Source: Membranipora membranacea
Lineage: Eukaryota; Bryozoa; Gymnolaemata; Cheilostomatida; Membraniporidae
Direction: 5' to 3'
Assembly: GCA_914767715.1 (NCBI GenBank)
Contig: OU612070.1
Span: 21,256,025 to 21,320,024, forward strand
Length of the DNA: 64,000 bases
Positions 37,967 to 49,470 of the stretch are shown piece by piece; position 1 is the stretch's first letter; every line of letters starts with the position of its first letter. The translations under genes were made by a program, and so were the position numbers. Under the pieces are notes generated by a model. That model saw only the letters and a list, made by a program, of their open reading frames with translations, made no database searches and was not told the origin of the DNA.

Positions 37967-38319
37967 TTAACTTTATATTTTTGTCTCACTATCTATATAA
38001 AAAAAATGGTGGCTTATTATGAGTAACTTGTTTCGAATTCCTTTCCCCTGACTGCCCACTGTAATCGTTCCGATTCTATTCTTCTTGACACACTAAAATC
38101 CTTAAAATCATATCATGTATTAGGCAAAAATGGTTGCCAAACAGGTAGGAGTTCTCTCTTTTCATTCTTGACATCATAAATTAGATTATTGTTAAGAATC
38201 TTCACAAGAAGGAAAATAATCTCGCTTTAACTCACTGAAAGAAGAGTAGTTCAGCAGCCATTAGTCGGAGTTGTGTTATCTTGTTTCATGAGTGGACAAC
38301 TCCTGTTGCAGCCAGGAGT

Positions 38320-38434
38320 ACTCCTTGGTTGCAGCAAGGTGTTTGTATCCCAAACTCCCTGGTTGCAGCAGGTTGGGTATATACACACTCCCTGGTTGCA
38401 GCAGGTTGGGTATATCCACACTCCCTGGTTGCAG
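38320..38434. repeat. 33-bp tandem repeat
   Basis: Units starting at 38320, 38354, 38387 and 38420 share 'actccctggttgcagcaggt' followed by 'tgggtatat'. The first is diverged and the last truncated. It lies between the end of palindrome 3 and the probable 3' end of the selenoprotein W transcript. Confidence 0.8.
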
Positions 38435-38721
38435 TTGTGTCGAGCTTGTTAGTGATTTATTTTAAAAACCTCACGTCCATTTACCATGTTTATTTACCAA
38501 AGCGAAATTCATTTACAATGCATAGTATTATATGCCGCATCATGCCAATCAGCAAAAAAATATTTATTGTTCATGAGAGCTGTCAGTAGATTAACAATTC
38601 CTAAATAAAATATAAATTGCACCAATGCCAAAACCATACATCTTATGTGTGTATTGGTAGCAGTAGAATAAATAGCATGATGACTTGAGTGAGCATTTGG
38701 TAGAGCATAGTTAGGGGTAAA

Positions 38722-38795
38722 CCAATCCAGTAGATCATCGGACATTTCCACGTCTCTGTATGAGATTGAGTGATTTGTCGTCATTGTAGATTGAG
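38722..38795 (-). promoter_or_regulatory. SECIS element (form 2 candidate) of selenoprotein W
   Basis: In the 3'UTR exon, which starts at 38837, the minus strand has the SECIS core ATGA (38784-38781) and the opposing GA (38739-38738). The basal stem is CAATC/GATTG. The upper stem pairs GACA with TGTC and TCAC with GTGG around a small AA/AAA loop. The unpaired AA lies 13 nt after ATGA (38767-38766), and a short CTC/GAG mini-stem caps it, the layout of form-2 elements. It would recruit SECIS-binding protein and the selenocysteine elongation factor to read the TGA at 41207-41205. The fold was done by hand. Confidence 0.75.
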
Positions 38796-39445
38796 TTTAT
38801 AACTAACACAGCGCAGCAAACTCCACACTTGCTTTGACTGAAAAAAGAGATAAACATTTCAATAAAAGAATCTAGAATTTAGATGGTAAGGAAGTCTCTA
38901 CAACCCTAAAATGTCAACCCAGCAGATACCAGGGACAATCTTTCATGAAAAGAAAATCATGCAAAAACTATCATTGGCAACGAAGTATCTAGGGCTGCCC
39001 CTCACAATGACAGCAATCAGGGAGGTGGTTTTCAGTTCCATGCAGAATCAATATCTTTTTCACACTATATGAAACAGTTCTCTCCACCCATACCTAGGTT
39101 TGCTATGGCATGCTATACTAAAGATGCATTTACAAAAAAAACACGTTGCTGATTCTGTTTTGTTGAAAATTTCAATTCGCCTCCTTAGGGTTAAATCAAG
39201 TTTTTCCGCATAGGGTTTGCTCCACTACCACTGATAGCTCGTAGGCAAAATTTGCTTGCATCCTATCTACGAAGGGGAAGCAACACCAAATGCAGGCAAA
39301 CAGGATAAAAAGTTGTCTGAACAAACCCTCCCTTGTTTAAATCAGAGCAAACACATTCCAGCATTCTGTTGGACATACTTAACAACACCTTCGGGATATT
39401 GTTTCACATCAAAAATACAAAAAATTCAATACTCACTTACTTTGT

Positions 39446-41814
39446 TTAAGCTGATCCCATGTGAGCCTCAATAGCCTTGATAATTAGATCCGGCTTGGTA
39501 GGGAATCCATCACCATTCTAAAATAAGACAGAATTTAAAATAAATAATCGACATCGAAGTAACGTCATTACTATTCATGTAAGAAAGTGGCATGGCGTAT
39601 GACAGTGAGAGCTTGATTTCTTAATAATCAATCATTTGATAAGACTAATGTGACAGATCAATATTGTAGGCTGAAGGTAACAGGGATGCCCAACTGCATA
39701 AGGGCTACTAAATTTGGATTCAGTGCAGCTTCTTCCTGGTACATTCAGATTTTCAAGTTGTGGTTATGGAATTCTTTCCTATCAGTCTCGACTAAAATCA
39801 TAGCTAAATTCTTAAAATAACCTCTCATAACGGATAGAGTTTACATTAGGTGACTTTAGAATAATTTCTCTATCCCCGTCTTAACTTGTGTCATTACAAT
39901 ACAACAACAAAATTTGTTGCAGTGACCAGCAATGTAGTGCCTGCTGATGCTCGGTTGATTTATGAAGATGAAACATTGCAATAATATATTCAGATTCCAA
40001 ATTTATGGAGCCATGCAAGTAAATGGTCTTATGCTATAAATACCACATAGTTTCATGGTTCCTGAGAATGAAGCGTACAAAACCAAAGATGATTTTTATA
40101 CGATATGATATGTACATCATATATGCACACAGAGATATCTTGCTCCTGTAGCAGTTTTGAGGAAAAGATAATTTACCTTCTTTGAATGGACAAGCTTCCC
40201 ACCTTTGATTTGTACCTCAAATAGACCAGATCTATCTGGTGTTCCCTCTCCTGTCTGTTAATAGAAAATCAAAATACCAAATGTTACAGGTTTATAGAAT
40301 AGCTATAGAATTATTTTCAAATTAACTCCGGTTTTGCAGTGAAGGGTGTTCAGCATATCTAGACAGTTCAAACCTTCCGTTTTCACTAAAGAGTAATGTA
40401 ACTGTTTCTTTTCATTACAGCCAGCCACCGAATGTACGTCATTTTATGGACTCCGCTTTCATCCTTTTTTATCATACAAGGGGTAAGAAATTGGATATGT
40501 GGCGTTTACAGCTTCGTACAAATGAAGATATTATTAAGTAACATGTCATATGTCAAATACTTCCTTGACTAAGTGACAATTGAATGCCTCTCTGGCTTCA
40601 ACATTCATAAAAAATGTGAGGCTTTTCCATAAACAGGGATCTATCAGTTTCTTTCTGACATAGAGAACACAAAAAAAGTGAAGAGACCCTTCCATTTTCC
40701 ACATATGTAAGTGCTTGTTATACCAGACGCTATTATGAGTAGAATATGGGCTCAAACAATGGTGAAATGGTCTACAGGAAAGAACGATGATTATTAATAT
40801 TGCACTGTCATTCATTCGCCGAAAGCCCAAAATACTTAGCAATTACTGTTTGACACCTACGATAGAAAGTATGGGCAAATTCAATTTTTTGGTCAGCTTA
40901 CCACAAGTACAGCGTCACCAAAGACATCTTCTAGTTCCGTCTTCAGGCGCTCGTACTGAAATAGATAAAAATATGTGTGCAAGTTATGACAGGCCTATAA
41001 TGCAGTAAAAACTTTGAAAGATTCATCTCGATTTAAAAACAGTCATGCAATGGGTAGGTCAGTACCCATCACATTTTTGAAACATTTTGCTTATGCAAGC
41101 CAAGGAAGATTTGTATCTTGCTGCAAATGGCTAAACGGTCGTATTGGCGAGTGTTGGGCTCATAAGGTAATATAACTGTATCTCCTTACCTTGGGGGCGT
41201 AATTTCAGACACCACTACAAAGAAATGATAGAATTGTTGTTATAAGCTACTGGAAAGACCAATTTAAAAACCTTGAGTGTAAATCATTGAGAAAAGTCAA
41301 TCGGCCAAGTGCACGATACAGCAAATGTGTTACGTTTACCTTGTCCAAAATATTGACTAGGGCTATCAACTCTTAACTCAGAAGCTGACAAACATTATTC
41401 CATTACATTTAATAACTACAAAGAGTCCCAGCAAAAACGATTTGAACTGCCATAGTTTAATCTCACATTTTTCCCTTCAAAAGGTCAAAACCAGGACCAG
41501 AAGCACTAAAAGCTGGACCTTGATGAAACACACTTACTTGCAAGTCACGTCACAAAGAGGGGCCTCATATTGACTGGATCCTCCTGGCTGGTATCATATA
41601 TGAAACCAGAGAAGATTTTTGTACAATGATTTTCATAACTTACAATAAATTTTAAATACCTTACTAAATTAATATAAAAGCAAAGGTGCAAATTATCAAA
41701 TGATAGCAACGGGCTACAACGCAGTCACATTCCTCAACATAGAGACTCATCATATGTGAATACTGTGTTAACTCACCAGTGGACGACGTGGATTTCTACT
41801 TTTCCAGCTGGCAT
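39446..41814 (-). CDS. SELENOW: Selenoprotein W, selenocysteine-containing
   Basis: Five coding exons on the minus strand: 41814-41777, 41214-41190, 40955-40902, 40254-40177 and 39517-39446, giving 88 residues (vertebrate SelW is about 87). The N-terminus MPAGKVEIHVVHCGV is followed by an in-frame TGA (41207-41205) at the U of CxxU (C13, U16). Reading continues NYAPKYERLKTELEDVFGD, then TGEGTPDRSGLFEVQIKGGK and ends EAHMGSA. The conserved GEGTP, FEV and HSKK-GDG blocks identify the Rdx/SelW thioredoxin-like family, cytosolic redox proteins. A 3'UTR intron (donor at 39440) separates the stop from the SECIS exon, which starts at 38837. AATAAA-type signals lie near 38,490 and 38,453. Without selenocysteine insertion the product would stop after 15 residues. 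Confidence 0.93.
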
Positions 41815-43301
41815 GTTCAGATGTTCAGAGAATTAGCCTGTTGCGATTGAGCTATTTCAACGCAATGCAGAACATTTCATTGATGGCATTTTATAAATCA
41901 CCTAACTGATCCAAGTGTTAAACGAAACCACCCACGTGTGGTGGTGCAAAGTTTCTATATCAATAGGAATAAGGGGGGTCAGATACAGCGCCTTCAGCAC
42001 CCTGCTCATTTCATTTAAGAAATCAGGCTATAACCTGTCATTGACTTATCTTTGAGATTTTACATTATCATTTAATGACCCCCGACACACTGAGATAACA
42101 CCATTAGCGGTAACTGTGTATATTTATATGAATAATGCACTAGATAGTAGTGAGTTTTATAGTCAGTTAGTTTAGTCAAGCTACTTATCTATTGACCTCA
42201 ACGGGACGACCATCCAATTATTGATATATACACAAGCTTTCGTCAGAGAAACCTAAACTAAGTATTTTATTACACTAGTAGCTTCATATAACACACTAAC
42301 TAAATTTCAGCTGATCAGCAAGATTCAACATTACTATAAAAGTAAGCACATCAGAGGTGTCATAACTTGATCAACTGGCCAGCTAGAGTTTAACACACAA
42401 CCTACTTTCACCATCACGAGTCACCAGGTTGGAAACCACCACTACCATGCTTTTTGTCAGAAGGCTTTTAGTATCTAAAGCCAGAAACATATAAAATGAG
42501 CATTTCTATTGATCCTCAGGACTTTCCTAGCAAGGAGTTAGAATGAGAAATCCCTGTCTACGCTAAAGGTATATGGCATAGTATGGGAGTCAAGACTGCT
42601 CTAATGGTTAAGGGAACACAAAGCGATTTCTGAGGTCCGGTTTCAATTCCTGGCACAGGCAGACTTGCTTGAATTGGTACTAGCAAACCATTCAACCACT
42701 CATCCTCGCCAGGTCTTTGCAGAACTGAGAGGGATTTTATGCCCCTTCGATATTAAAAGTAGTCGGGTTTCCAGTGGGCATGGGTATAGGGTGCAGCATG
42801 ATTTTTATGGGTCACAGTACCAGTAGCCAAGGGAGGACGACTCTCTCTGCTTCAGAGGATAACGGTTTCTTTGGACCCTCAGCACTCAGCAATTGATTGC
42901 ACACTATGAGCAGTATATCCATACTGCTCTCATTGTACCACTCTACAGTTAATTCCTGTATTGAGATGGCATAAGTAAGTGTTCAGATACGATGCTGGTT
43001 CCTGGCTAGAACTCAGTCTAAACACATCAAAAACTTGTATAATAGTATCTGAAATAATCAATAACAAACCCCATTCATACTTTTTGCGACAGCTGTCTGC
43101 TTGACAGTGCAATGCGTGATTTTTATGTAGTCTCGACTTGATGTCATGAGACTTTATGTCCTCAATCCCAACAGAAAAATACACATATCTCGTCTTCCAT
43201 AAAGTCATGACCAGTTTGACTGGACAACAATTTTTTTGTGTGTTATTTCACTGTAATCAATTATCACGAAGAAGGGCTAAACACCTTTGTTTATAGGAGT
43301 C
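41815..43301. other. Divergent intergenic region between SELENOW and the reductase
   Basis: The start codons are 1.49 kb apart in head-to-head orientation. No gene is seen. The tRNA-derived SINE at 42,588-42,880 takes up part of it. A splice acceptor ('tttataggagtcATGG') just before the reductase ATG suggests a 5'UTR intron whose first exon lies in this stretch. No clear TATA box was found for either gene. Confidence 0.5.
42588..42880 (+). mobile_element. tRNA-derived SINE
   Basis: The head has RNA polymerase III promoter blocks: an A-box-like 'ctctaatggttaaggga' and, about 35 bp later, a B-box-like 'ggtttcaattcc' followed by 'tggcac', as in a decayed tRNA. A non-tRNA body follows ('ctcatcctcgccaggtc' to about 'tctctgcttcagagg'). 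The 3' limit and target duplications are not clear. Another copy was not seen in the window. Confidence 0.55.
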
Positions 43302-46300
43302 ATGGAGGGAGTAAGGCTGACAGATGGGAGAATGATGCCAACCCCAGGTTTTGGAACAAGTCTTCGAGTTTCAGTAAGCCAAAATAATATGTCTGATATC
43401 AACACTATTCTTTTTGGAAATTGATCATTATTATTAATTCAAAGTGACAACGATTAAAGAGAATCATTTTTCCCAAGTATACTAAGTTTGAGATTTTGTG
43501 TATTATCCGAGTTATCAGAATAATTCAAGCTGTTTGTTTTGCTAATCCCTAACTTGCTTGTCAAAGTCATTACTCAACAAAGTTCAACTGTTCATCTCTT
43601 TGAATGCTCAACCGTTCACCGGCCACCTGCCTGCCCGCCCCATCAACCAACCCCCTGCACACTCACCCTCCCATCTATCCGTTTTTCTATTTATCTCTCT
43701 ATCTCTCAGGACCCACAGCAGAGAACATACAAAGCAGTGAGAGAAGCAATAAGAGCCGGTTACCGCCATATAGACACAGCGCAGCAGTATTGTAATGAAC
43801 ATGAAGTCGGTGCTGCCATAAGAGATGAGATCATTGAGGGTACGATCAGGCGGGAGGATATGTTTATCACCACCAAGGTAAGGTTTACCGGTAAGCCTTC
43901 TTACCATATTTAAAATATACTACCTCAATAGGGTGATTTGAAGGCTCTATGCCTTTACAGTGTGGCCACCTGCAATTAATTTTTAATGCAAAAAACAGTT
44001 TATGAAAAAGTAATCTTTCATGAGCCCTTAATTGACTAGAACAAGTTTGTTCCTTCTGTGGTGGCGGAGGGATATTGCAAATGATTTACTGTGGCGCATC
44101 GATAACAAACATTTGTGATATCCCTCCGCCACCACAGAGGCAACAAACTTGTTCTTTTACTTGACAGGATCTTGACTGCTGCAATTTTTGGCCTTGCTTC
44201 TCTCTTGTTTTACATTAACCTTTAGTAACAAACCATCAATCATCCAACTGAAACTTCCATAGCGCTGCAGAATTATAAATAGATAGACTTTAATGTTTTA
44301 ATAGTTTTATTTCCAGGTGGTGAATTTTACTACTATGATTATGACTGCGGAAGACATAGAAGACCAAGTGAACCAAAGTCTGATAAAGTTACAGACTGAC
44401 TATGTAGACTTGCTTCTTATACACTTTCCCGTGGCAGTTGTGGTGAGTGTGTGTCTTATATCCTGCATAGGCCAGTTTTGGCAATAAATTCACTAGTATG
44501 TATATGAAGCTAGATACTATTTTATTAACATTCTAATAAGCCAGCGGAAATCTATACCATGCCCTATATTTATTTTATCTGTGCAATCTGTGACCACAAA
44601 TGTCCCAATATTCACAAGTGTCGCTGTCAACTTCAATTGTTGAAATTTCAACCCGCAATTGATAAAAATTAAAATACAGTGGATTCAACTCAATTGACCG
44701 CAATTGTTGAATTTACAAACCTTTCTGAACTTGCAACACACATCTTTAAACGAACTAAAACATATCTACTAGAACAGATTGATCAACACATCTGAGTACC
44801 AATGATATGTCCTTGCTTTTTTTTAGCTTGTCCCTCCTAAGGATGTTCGTCATACTATCACAGACTTTATACCAAAGTGGGGTATGAAGGGGTCTATTGT
44901 GCCACTATTTGATGACTACGTCGACAGATATAAAGTCAGTATTTCTGAAGATGTTCAATTACCGCTGTGGCTAGCCGGACTAATCTAACAAAAATGATAA
45001 CATTTTTTGGTCTTGTTTCAAAAACAATCAGGCAGAGGAGATGTTATCTCAAGTCATAAGCAGTCGTCAGTTGGTGAGGTTTTGAAATTCAAATTTCAGC
45101 TTTTCACAATCAGTAGCTCATCGTCTCTTTTTATATGGTATATAGTGTATGATACATGGTATATGGTATATGGTATATTGTATATGGTTTATGGTTTATG
45201 GTATATGGTATATGGTATATGGTATATGGTATATGGTATATGGTACATGGTATATGGTATATGGTATACGATTTATGGTTTATGGTATATCGATATTCAA
45301 GCCGATCATTGACAAAATGTAGTTTTTGGGTTAAAAATATAAAAACAATTTGTTCGTAAGATAAAAACGGTAACTTATCAAAAACCTTTCTATGTAATTT
45401 GAAGGTGTTTGAGAAGCTTGTCTCACAAGGAGTAGTCCGCTCTCTAGGAGTGTCAAATTTTAATCTAGCCCAGCTACGCCGACTTTGCAGTAGAGTGAAC
45501 ATCAAACCCGTGTGTAATCAGGTATGTTTGGGGATATACAAATATTGAAACAATGAAAGTTTCAAGCCTTTTCATGCATGAGAAGCTCATATCCAATGCT
45601 CGTTTGTTTTATTCCAATCCCTCATTCATTGGTTTTAGTCTGCTAGACTTGACCATCAATCTTTAGGCTTTGAGAAAAGGGTTAAATACCAGTCTTGATA
45701 GCAAAAACTGACAAACTGAATAACTATTAGGTTTTTTTCTGAACGAGGCGTGAGTTCAATAACAGTGTTTTTTGACAATATAGCTGATTCTATTGTTATT
45801 CACAGCCTAAGAACATAACATTATATATTTGCGGGAAGGGGGATGGGTTGTTGTGCAGGGGGCAAGAGTCTGGAGGGAATTTGACTATATTTGGCAGAAC
45901 TCCAGGCTGATTTTATGATAGCTTATAGTTGAATAGTGTTAAGAGTGTTTGCATAACACCCTAAAATTCTGTAGTTTTTCTGATGATTTTGCTAACTAAC
46001 TATACGAAATTGTTAAACGGGGAAACCAGGGACCAGTTTCAATTATTACAGTCACTAACTAGTCATTCACTCATAGCATTGTGTTATGCAAAATGTCAAA
46101 CAGATTGTATAGAAAACACAAGTGATTATTTTATGAGCTGCTCCTATGCAAATGCAAGACAAGTTGTCAGTAAAAACTGATTCAAGAACCATGGTTTTAG
46201 TGCTAACTTTTAAGAGCCCACTCATAATGGTTATTAAAATCTGTTGCTAACAGTGAATTGAATCAGCTGCCACCTTCTAAGAGATAAGTTTCCAATAGCA

Positions 46301-47832
46301 CTATAGTCACTATGGTTATTGATTGATATTATATAAATTACTATTTAACGACAGATTTTAGTGACTCATGCCAGCGACTATTCTAACTGAAACGATCCCA
46401 GAAGTCTTGAAATTGAAATGGCAAATAAACATAAAAAAAATAAAGAATTCCAGTTTGGGTTAATCTTACTTCATTTTTTCATGAGCAGGCAGTTTTTTCA
46501 AAGGAAAACTCATTGTCTGTGTCACAGGCTGCAGGGATAAGACCATGTTATCTCTTGTTATTTAAAGAATCTCATAATTATTAGCTGTTTACAGGTTGAG
46601 GCACATGTTTTTCTACAGCAGGACAATCTCCTCTCTGTATGCAATGAGCTGGGAATCGTAATGACAGCATTTGCTCCTCTCTGTTCACCTGGGATGCCAA
46701 AGTAAGTTGGTTCATGTGACAAACCATCATTGGATTTTTCTTCCTCAATTTAGCTTTGGATAATTCCAGAAGTTTTTAATCCACAATTTATACTTTATTG
46801 CACATCAGAGAGACTATTTGCGAGTGATGATGATTGTTGATAAAAATGGAGATATATATATATTTATCTATATAATGTCTGTAGGCATTACAATAAAAGT
46901 GTTAAGGAAAGCCTGCTGTCAAACGGATTCATCTGCGGCATAGCTGATAGAATACAAAAGACACCTGCCCAAGTATGTCTCAGATATCTAGTCAATAAAG
47001 GAATTGTCCCGCTGCCTAAGAGTGAGACTCCGGAAAGAATCAAATCTAACTTTCAGGTAAAAGCTTCGCAAATACAGCTTTTTCCTTTTTATCGGGTTAG
47101 TCTGTTAATTGCTGTTGGCAGTCACATAAAACTTTGCTGTGACTTGTGACAATCAAAATACAAGAGAGATTGTATAGCTCAAACTGCAGTGTAAACTAAA
47201 ACATTTTAGTCAATATTGGAAGTGCAATTTTATCTTCACATCTTCATTTCAAATTGTCAAAGCCATGATACTCATTTATGACATCATATTTAGGTGTTTG
47301 AAGTTTGAGAAGCCTGACTTTTTACAGTTTAGCGTGGAAAGAACCAGATCCACCTCTTGGCTCATATTATTATTGAGGTTTTAGTTCTTTTCTTTACTGA
47401 TCCACATTTCTTGCAATGATAGATTTCAGATGTAGAATTGAGTGCTGAAGACATGCAGAAGATTGCGGATCTAAATCGTAATGACAGATATATGCCGTTT
47501 GCAGATCTCGGACCCAAGTAAGTTTAGTTTTAGAAGTGACCTCCACATCTTCATCCCAATTAGTTCAAGTGTCGATTCCCATTCATACACTCACATCTAG
47601 CTAGGTAACCAAAAATATCATCAAGTCTTCCGGTTTTTTTACTTAACAGTTAGATGTTCATATTAAGCTGCTTCGTAAGTTTTTTGCCTCATTCCACTTA
47701 TCTCAATCCTTGTTATGAACTTGTAGAGTGATCAGCCATCCAGACTTTCCATGGCCAGAGGATGTGCTGAAAGAAGGGGATGAGTGTGCAGTACGGATAA
47801 CTTTTACTGGTAGAACCACTTCTGGTAGCTAA
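43302..47832 (+). CDS. Aldo-keto reductase (AKR family)
   Basis: Nine coding exons: 43302-43373, 43710-43877, 44317-44442, 44827-44934, 45405-45521, 46595-46701, 46885-47056, 47423-47517 and 47727-47832 (356 aa). It starts [20 protein letters not shown]. The catalytic tetrad of the family is complete: D46 in YRHIDTA, Y51, K80 (MFITTK) and H116 (LLLIHFP). GVSNF lies at 173-177. [14 protein letters not shown] (276-289) is the NADP-phosphate-binding loop. The family reduces carbonyls with NADPH in the cytosol; the substrate cannot be told. It is somewhat longer than the usual ~320 aa through an insertion after the fifth strand (residues 123-158) and a tail ending FTGRTTSGS. The exon 4 donor is GTCAGT, a weaker site. 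AATAAA signals lie at 48,291 and 48,492. Confidence 0.9.
44038..44155. mobile_element. Foldback/MITE-like inverted repeat in reductase intron 2
   Basis: A 118 bp element with arms of about 45 bp: left AGAACAAGTTTGTTCCTTCT then GTGGTGGCGGAGGGATAT; the right end is its near-perfect complement. The 25 bp loop contains 'tttactgtggcgcatcgataac'. The GC-rich arms stand out from the AT-rich intron. No clear target duplication or internal ORF is seen. Confidence 0.75.
45131..45295. repeat. TATGG-type microsatellite in reductase intron 4
   Basis: This is an impure array of 'tatatggta' units with 'tttatggt' variants over 165 bp. It has no stop codons in frame on either strand, so spurious ORFs of VYGIWYM-type (plus) and YTIYHIP-type (minus) repeats appear. 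It lies between exons 4 and 5 and is intronic. Confidence 0.9.
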
Positions 47833-49470
47833 TCATGACCTAACAGATTATAATTCTATAAGGTTGTGTCATACCGAGTGTTTAAACTATGATCCAGGTC
47901 CAACAGAGTTTAGTTTGTACTTACTTGATGATTGTAGGCAGCCTTCATACTCATGTTATTTTCACAGCACTGTATCCATGTGACCAATTTATACTTTCTT
48001 TCGTTTTAATTCGTAAAACCAATTATGCACCAGCATGGCCAAAATCGAACACTGCAATATACCAACTATTGTGGATTTGTCATTAACTGGCTAGATAATT
48101 CAAAATCAAAATTTAAATTCACAACCAATAGAACTGAAAATTATACTATCAAAAAAAGATTAGGATAATTCGTTAACTTAGAATTCAAAATATGGATATT
48201 TTTCTCCTTGCAATAATAACACTGCCATCAACCATTGGAATGGAAAACCCAAAATGTAGCCATGAAAAATTTTATTTCTTCTTCATCACCAATAAACAGC
48301 CAATTCTGCTGCCTTCCACCAGAAAGCAACAGCTACTAGTTCATTTTCTATCGGAGATATAGTTCAGTACCAAACTTATGGATGCAAATTTTTCTGACAC
48401 AGTTAATTCACAAACTCATTTTACTTTCTCGAATCATCACAAGGGCCACCAGTGCCAGGCATCCAAATGAGTTGTCCTTCTGACTTTGTTTAATAAAAGG
48501 ACTTCATTCATACGTCATAATTTTCATGATAAACAAAACATGTTCTGTGAGAAAATAAATTAATTTATTCCTGAAGGAACATGGATAGATGGACAGTGCA
48601 TGATATCGTAAAAAATACTTGAGTTATCTCCATGCAATATGCATAAGTAATCTGTTATCGCTCTTTGACAAAAGTGCATCACCAAGTATATACAATTACA
48701 TTGGGAATAATGTAAGAACATTGAGAGCAACATCCTAACACAGTACAATATGCATGTTTTAAAAAGGAGCCTGGCATAATTAACAAAGGGTACCGTCGAG
48801 ATTTAAACAAGATATCTTAGCTTTGTACAAAGAGAAAATAAAAATAAATATAATATATATTTGGTATGTAGATATGATGAACACAAAAATGTGACAAACA
48901 GACTAGATATGTGAAAATAAATTCTCCTTTTCACGGCAAGTGAAACTTACAAACATTACAAATATTCAAATATGAATGAAGTGGGCATGATTAGTTGTGG
49001 AATACCGCATTTCTTTGGGGTATCCAGCTAACATGCAAGCAGGCCATAACCAAGTAATAAAAATACTACTTTATGGCATATGTATATATATATATATATA
49101 TGTATATCAATAATGTGCACTGACTGAATGAATCGTATTGTTTATATAGAGGTACTGCACAATTGCAATTGCACAAACAAGAATCTTGTTTGAATGCTAC
49201 GTAACACATGAAAAACGCAGCAAACTCAGCATGTGAACACCACAACTCTATTCATTGACAAAAAGTGTGTAGAAGCAGATCCAAGCAAGCCTACATACAA
49301 TAAAGTGTAGCGAATGCAACTGGTAGCACACTTGGATTAGTTGCACATCTTTCACGAATGCTTCGAAAATTATCTATCCCTGTAATTTATCTTGTGAATG
49401 TTTAAGTGAGAGGAGATTGAGTTTTATCCATACTGTCATTCACAAGTGTGTAGAGATTTGTCCCACGCTA
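47833..49470. other. Converging 3' regions of reductase and PLC-beta
   Basis: No further gene is visible. Plus-strand AATAAA at 48,291 and 48,492 could end the reductase mRNA. A minus-strand AATAAA (complement near 48,562-48,567) could end the PLC-beta mRNA, giving a long 3'UTR. The two transcripts may therefore abut or overlap near 48.5 kb. A (TA)n run lies at 49,083-49,105. Confidence 0.5.

Larger units (their letters stand above)
29100..38090. repeat. Palindrome 3: inverted duplication carrying lectins 5 and 6
   Basis: This is the most complete palindrome, with its axis near 33,440. The outer ends still pair: 'cagtgggccgtcaggg' near 29,133 matches the complement of 'ccctgactgcccactg' near 38,047, and the 'gtacagctattcag' block near 29,309 matches the complement of 'ctgaatagctgtac' in diverged form near 37,630. 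The arms are interrupted on the right by the U2-derived insertion at 37,728-37,966. Exons pair at 29931/36977 and 31503/35358. Confidence 0.8.

Noticed and set aside
38509-38784. 91-codon ORF on the minus strand
   Set aside because: It overlaps the SECIS and the 3'UTR exon of selenoprotein W and begins at the ATGA of the SECIS core; it is not a separate gene.
41205-41207. TGA read as a true stop or a sequencing error
   Set aside because: It falls exactly at the U of CxxU, the exon joins in frame on both sides, and a SECIS candidate lies in the 3'UTR.
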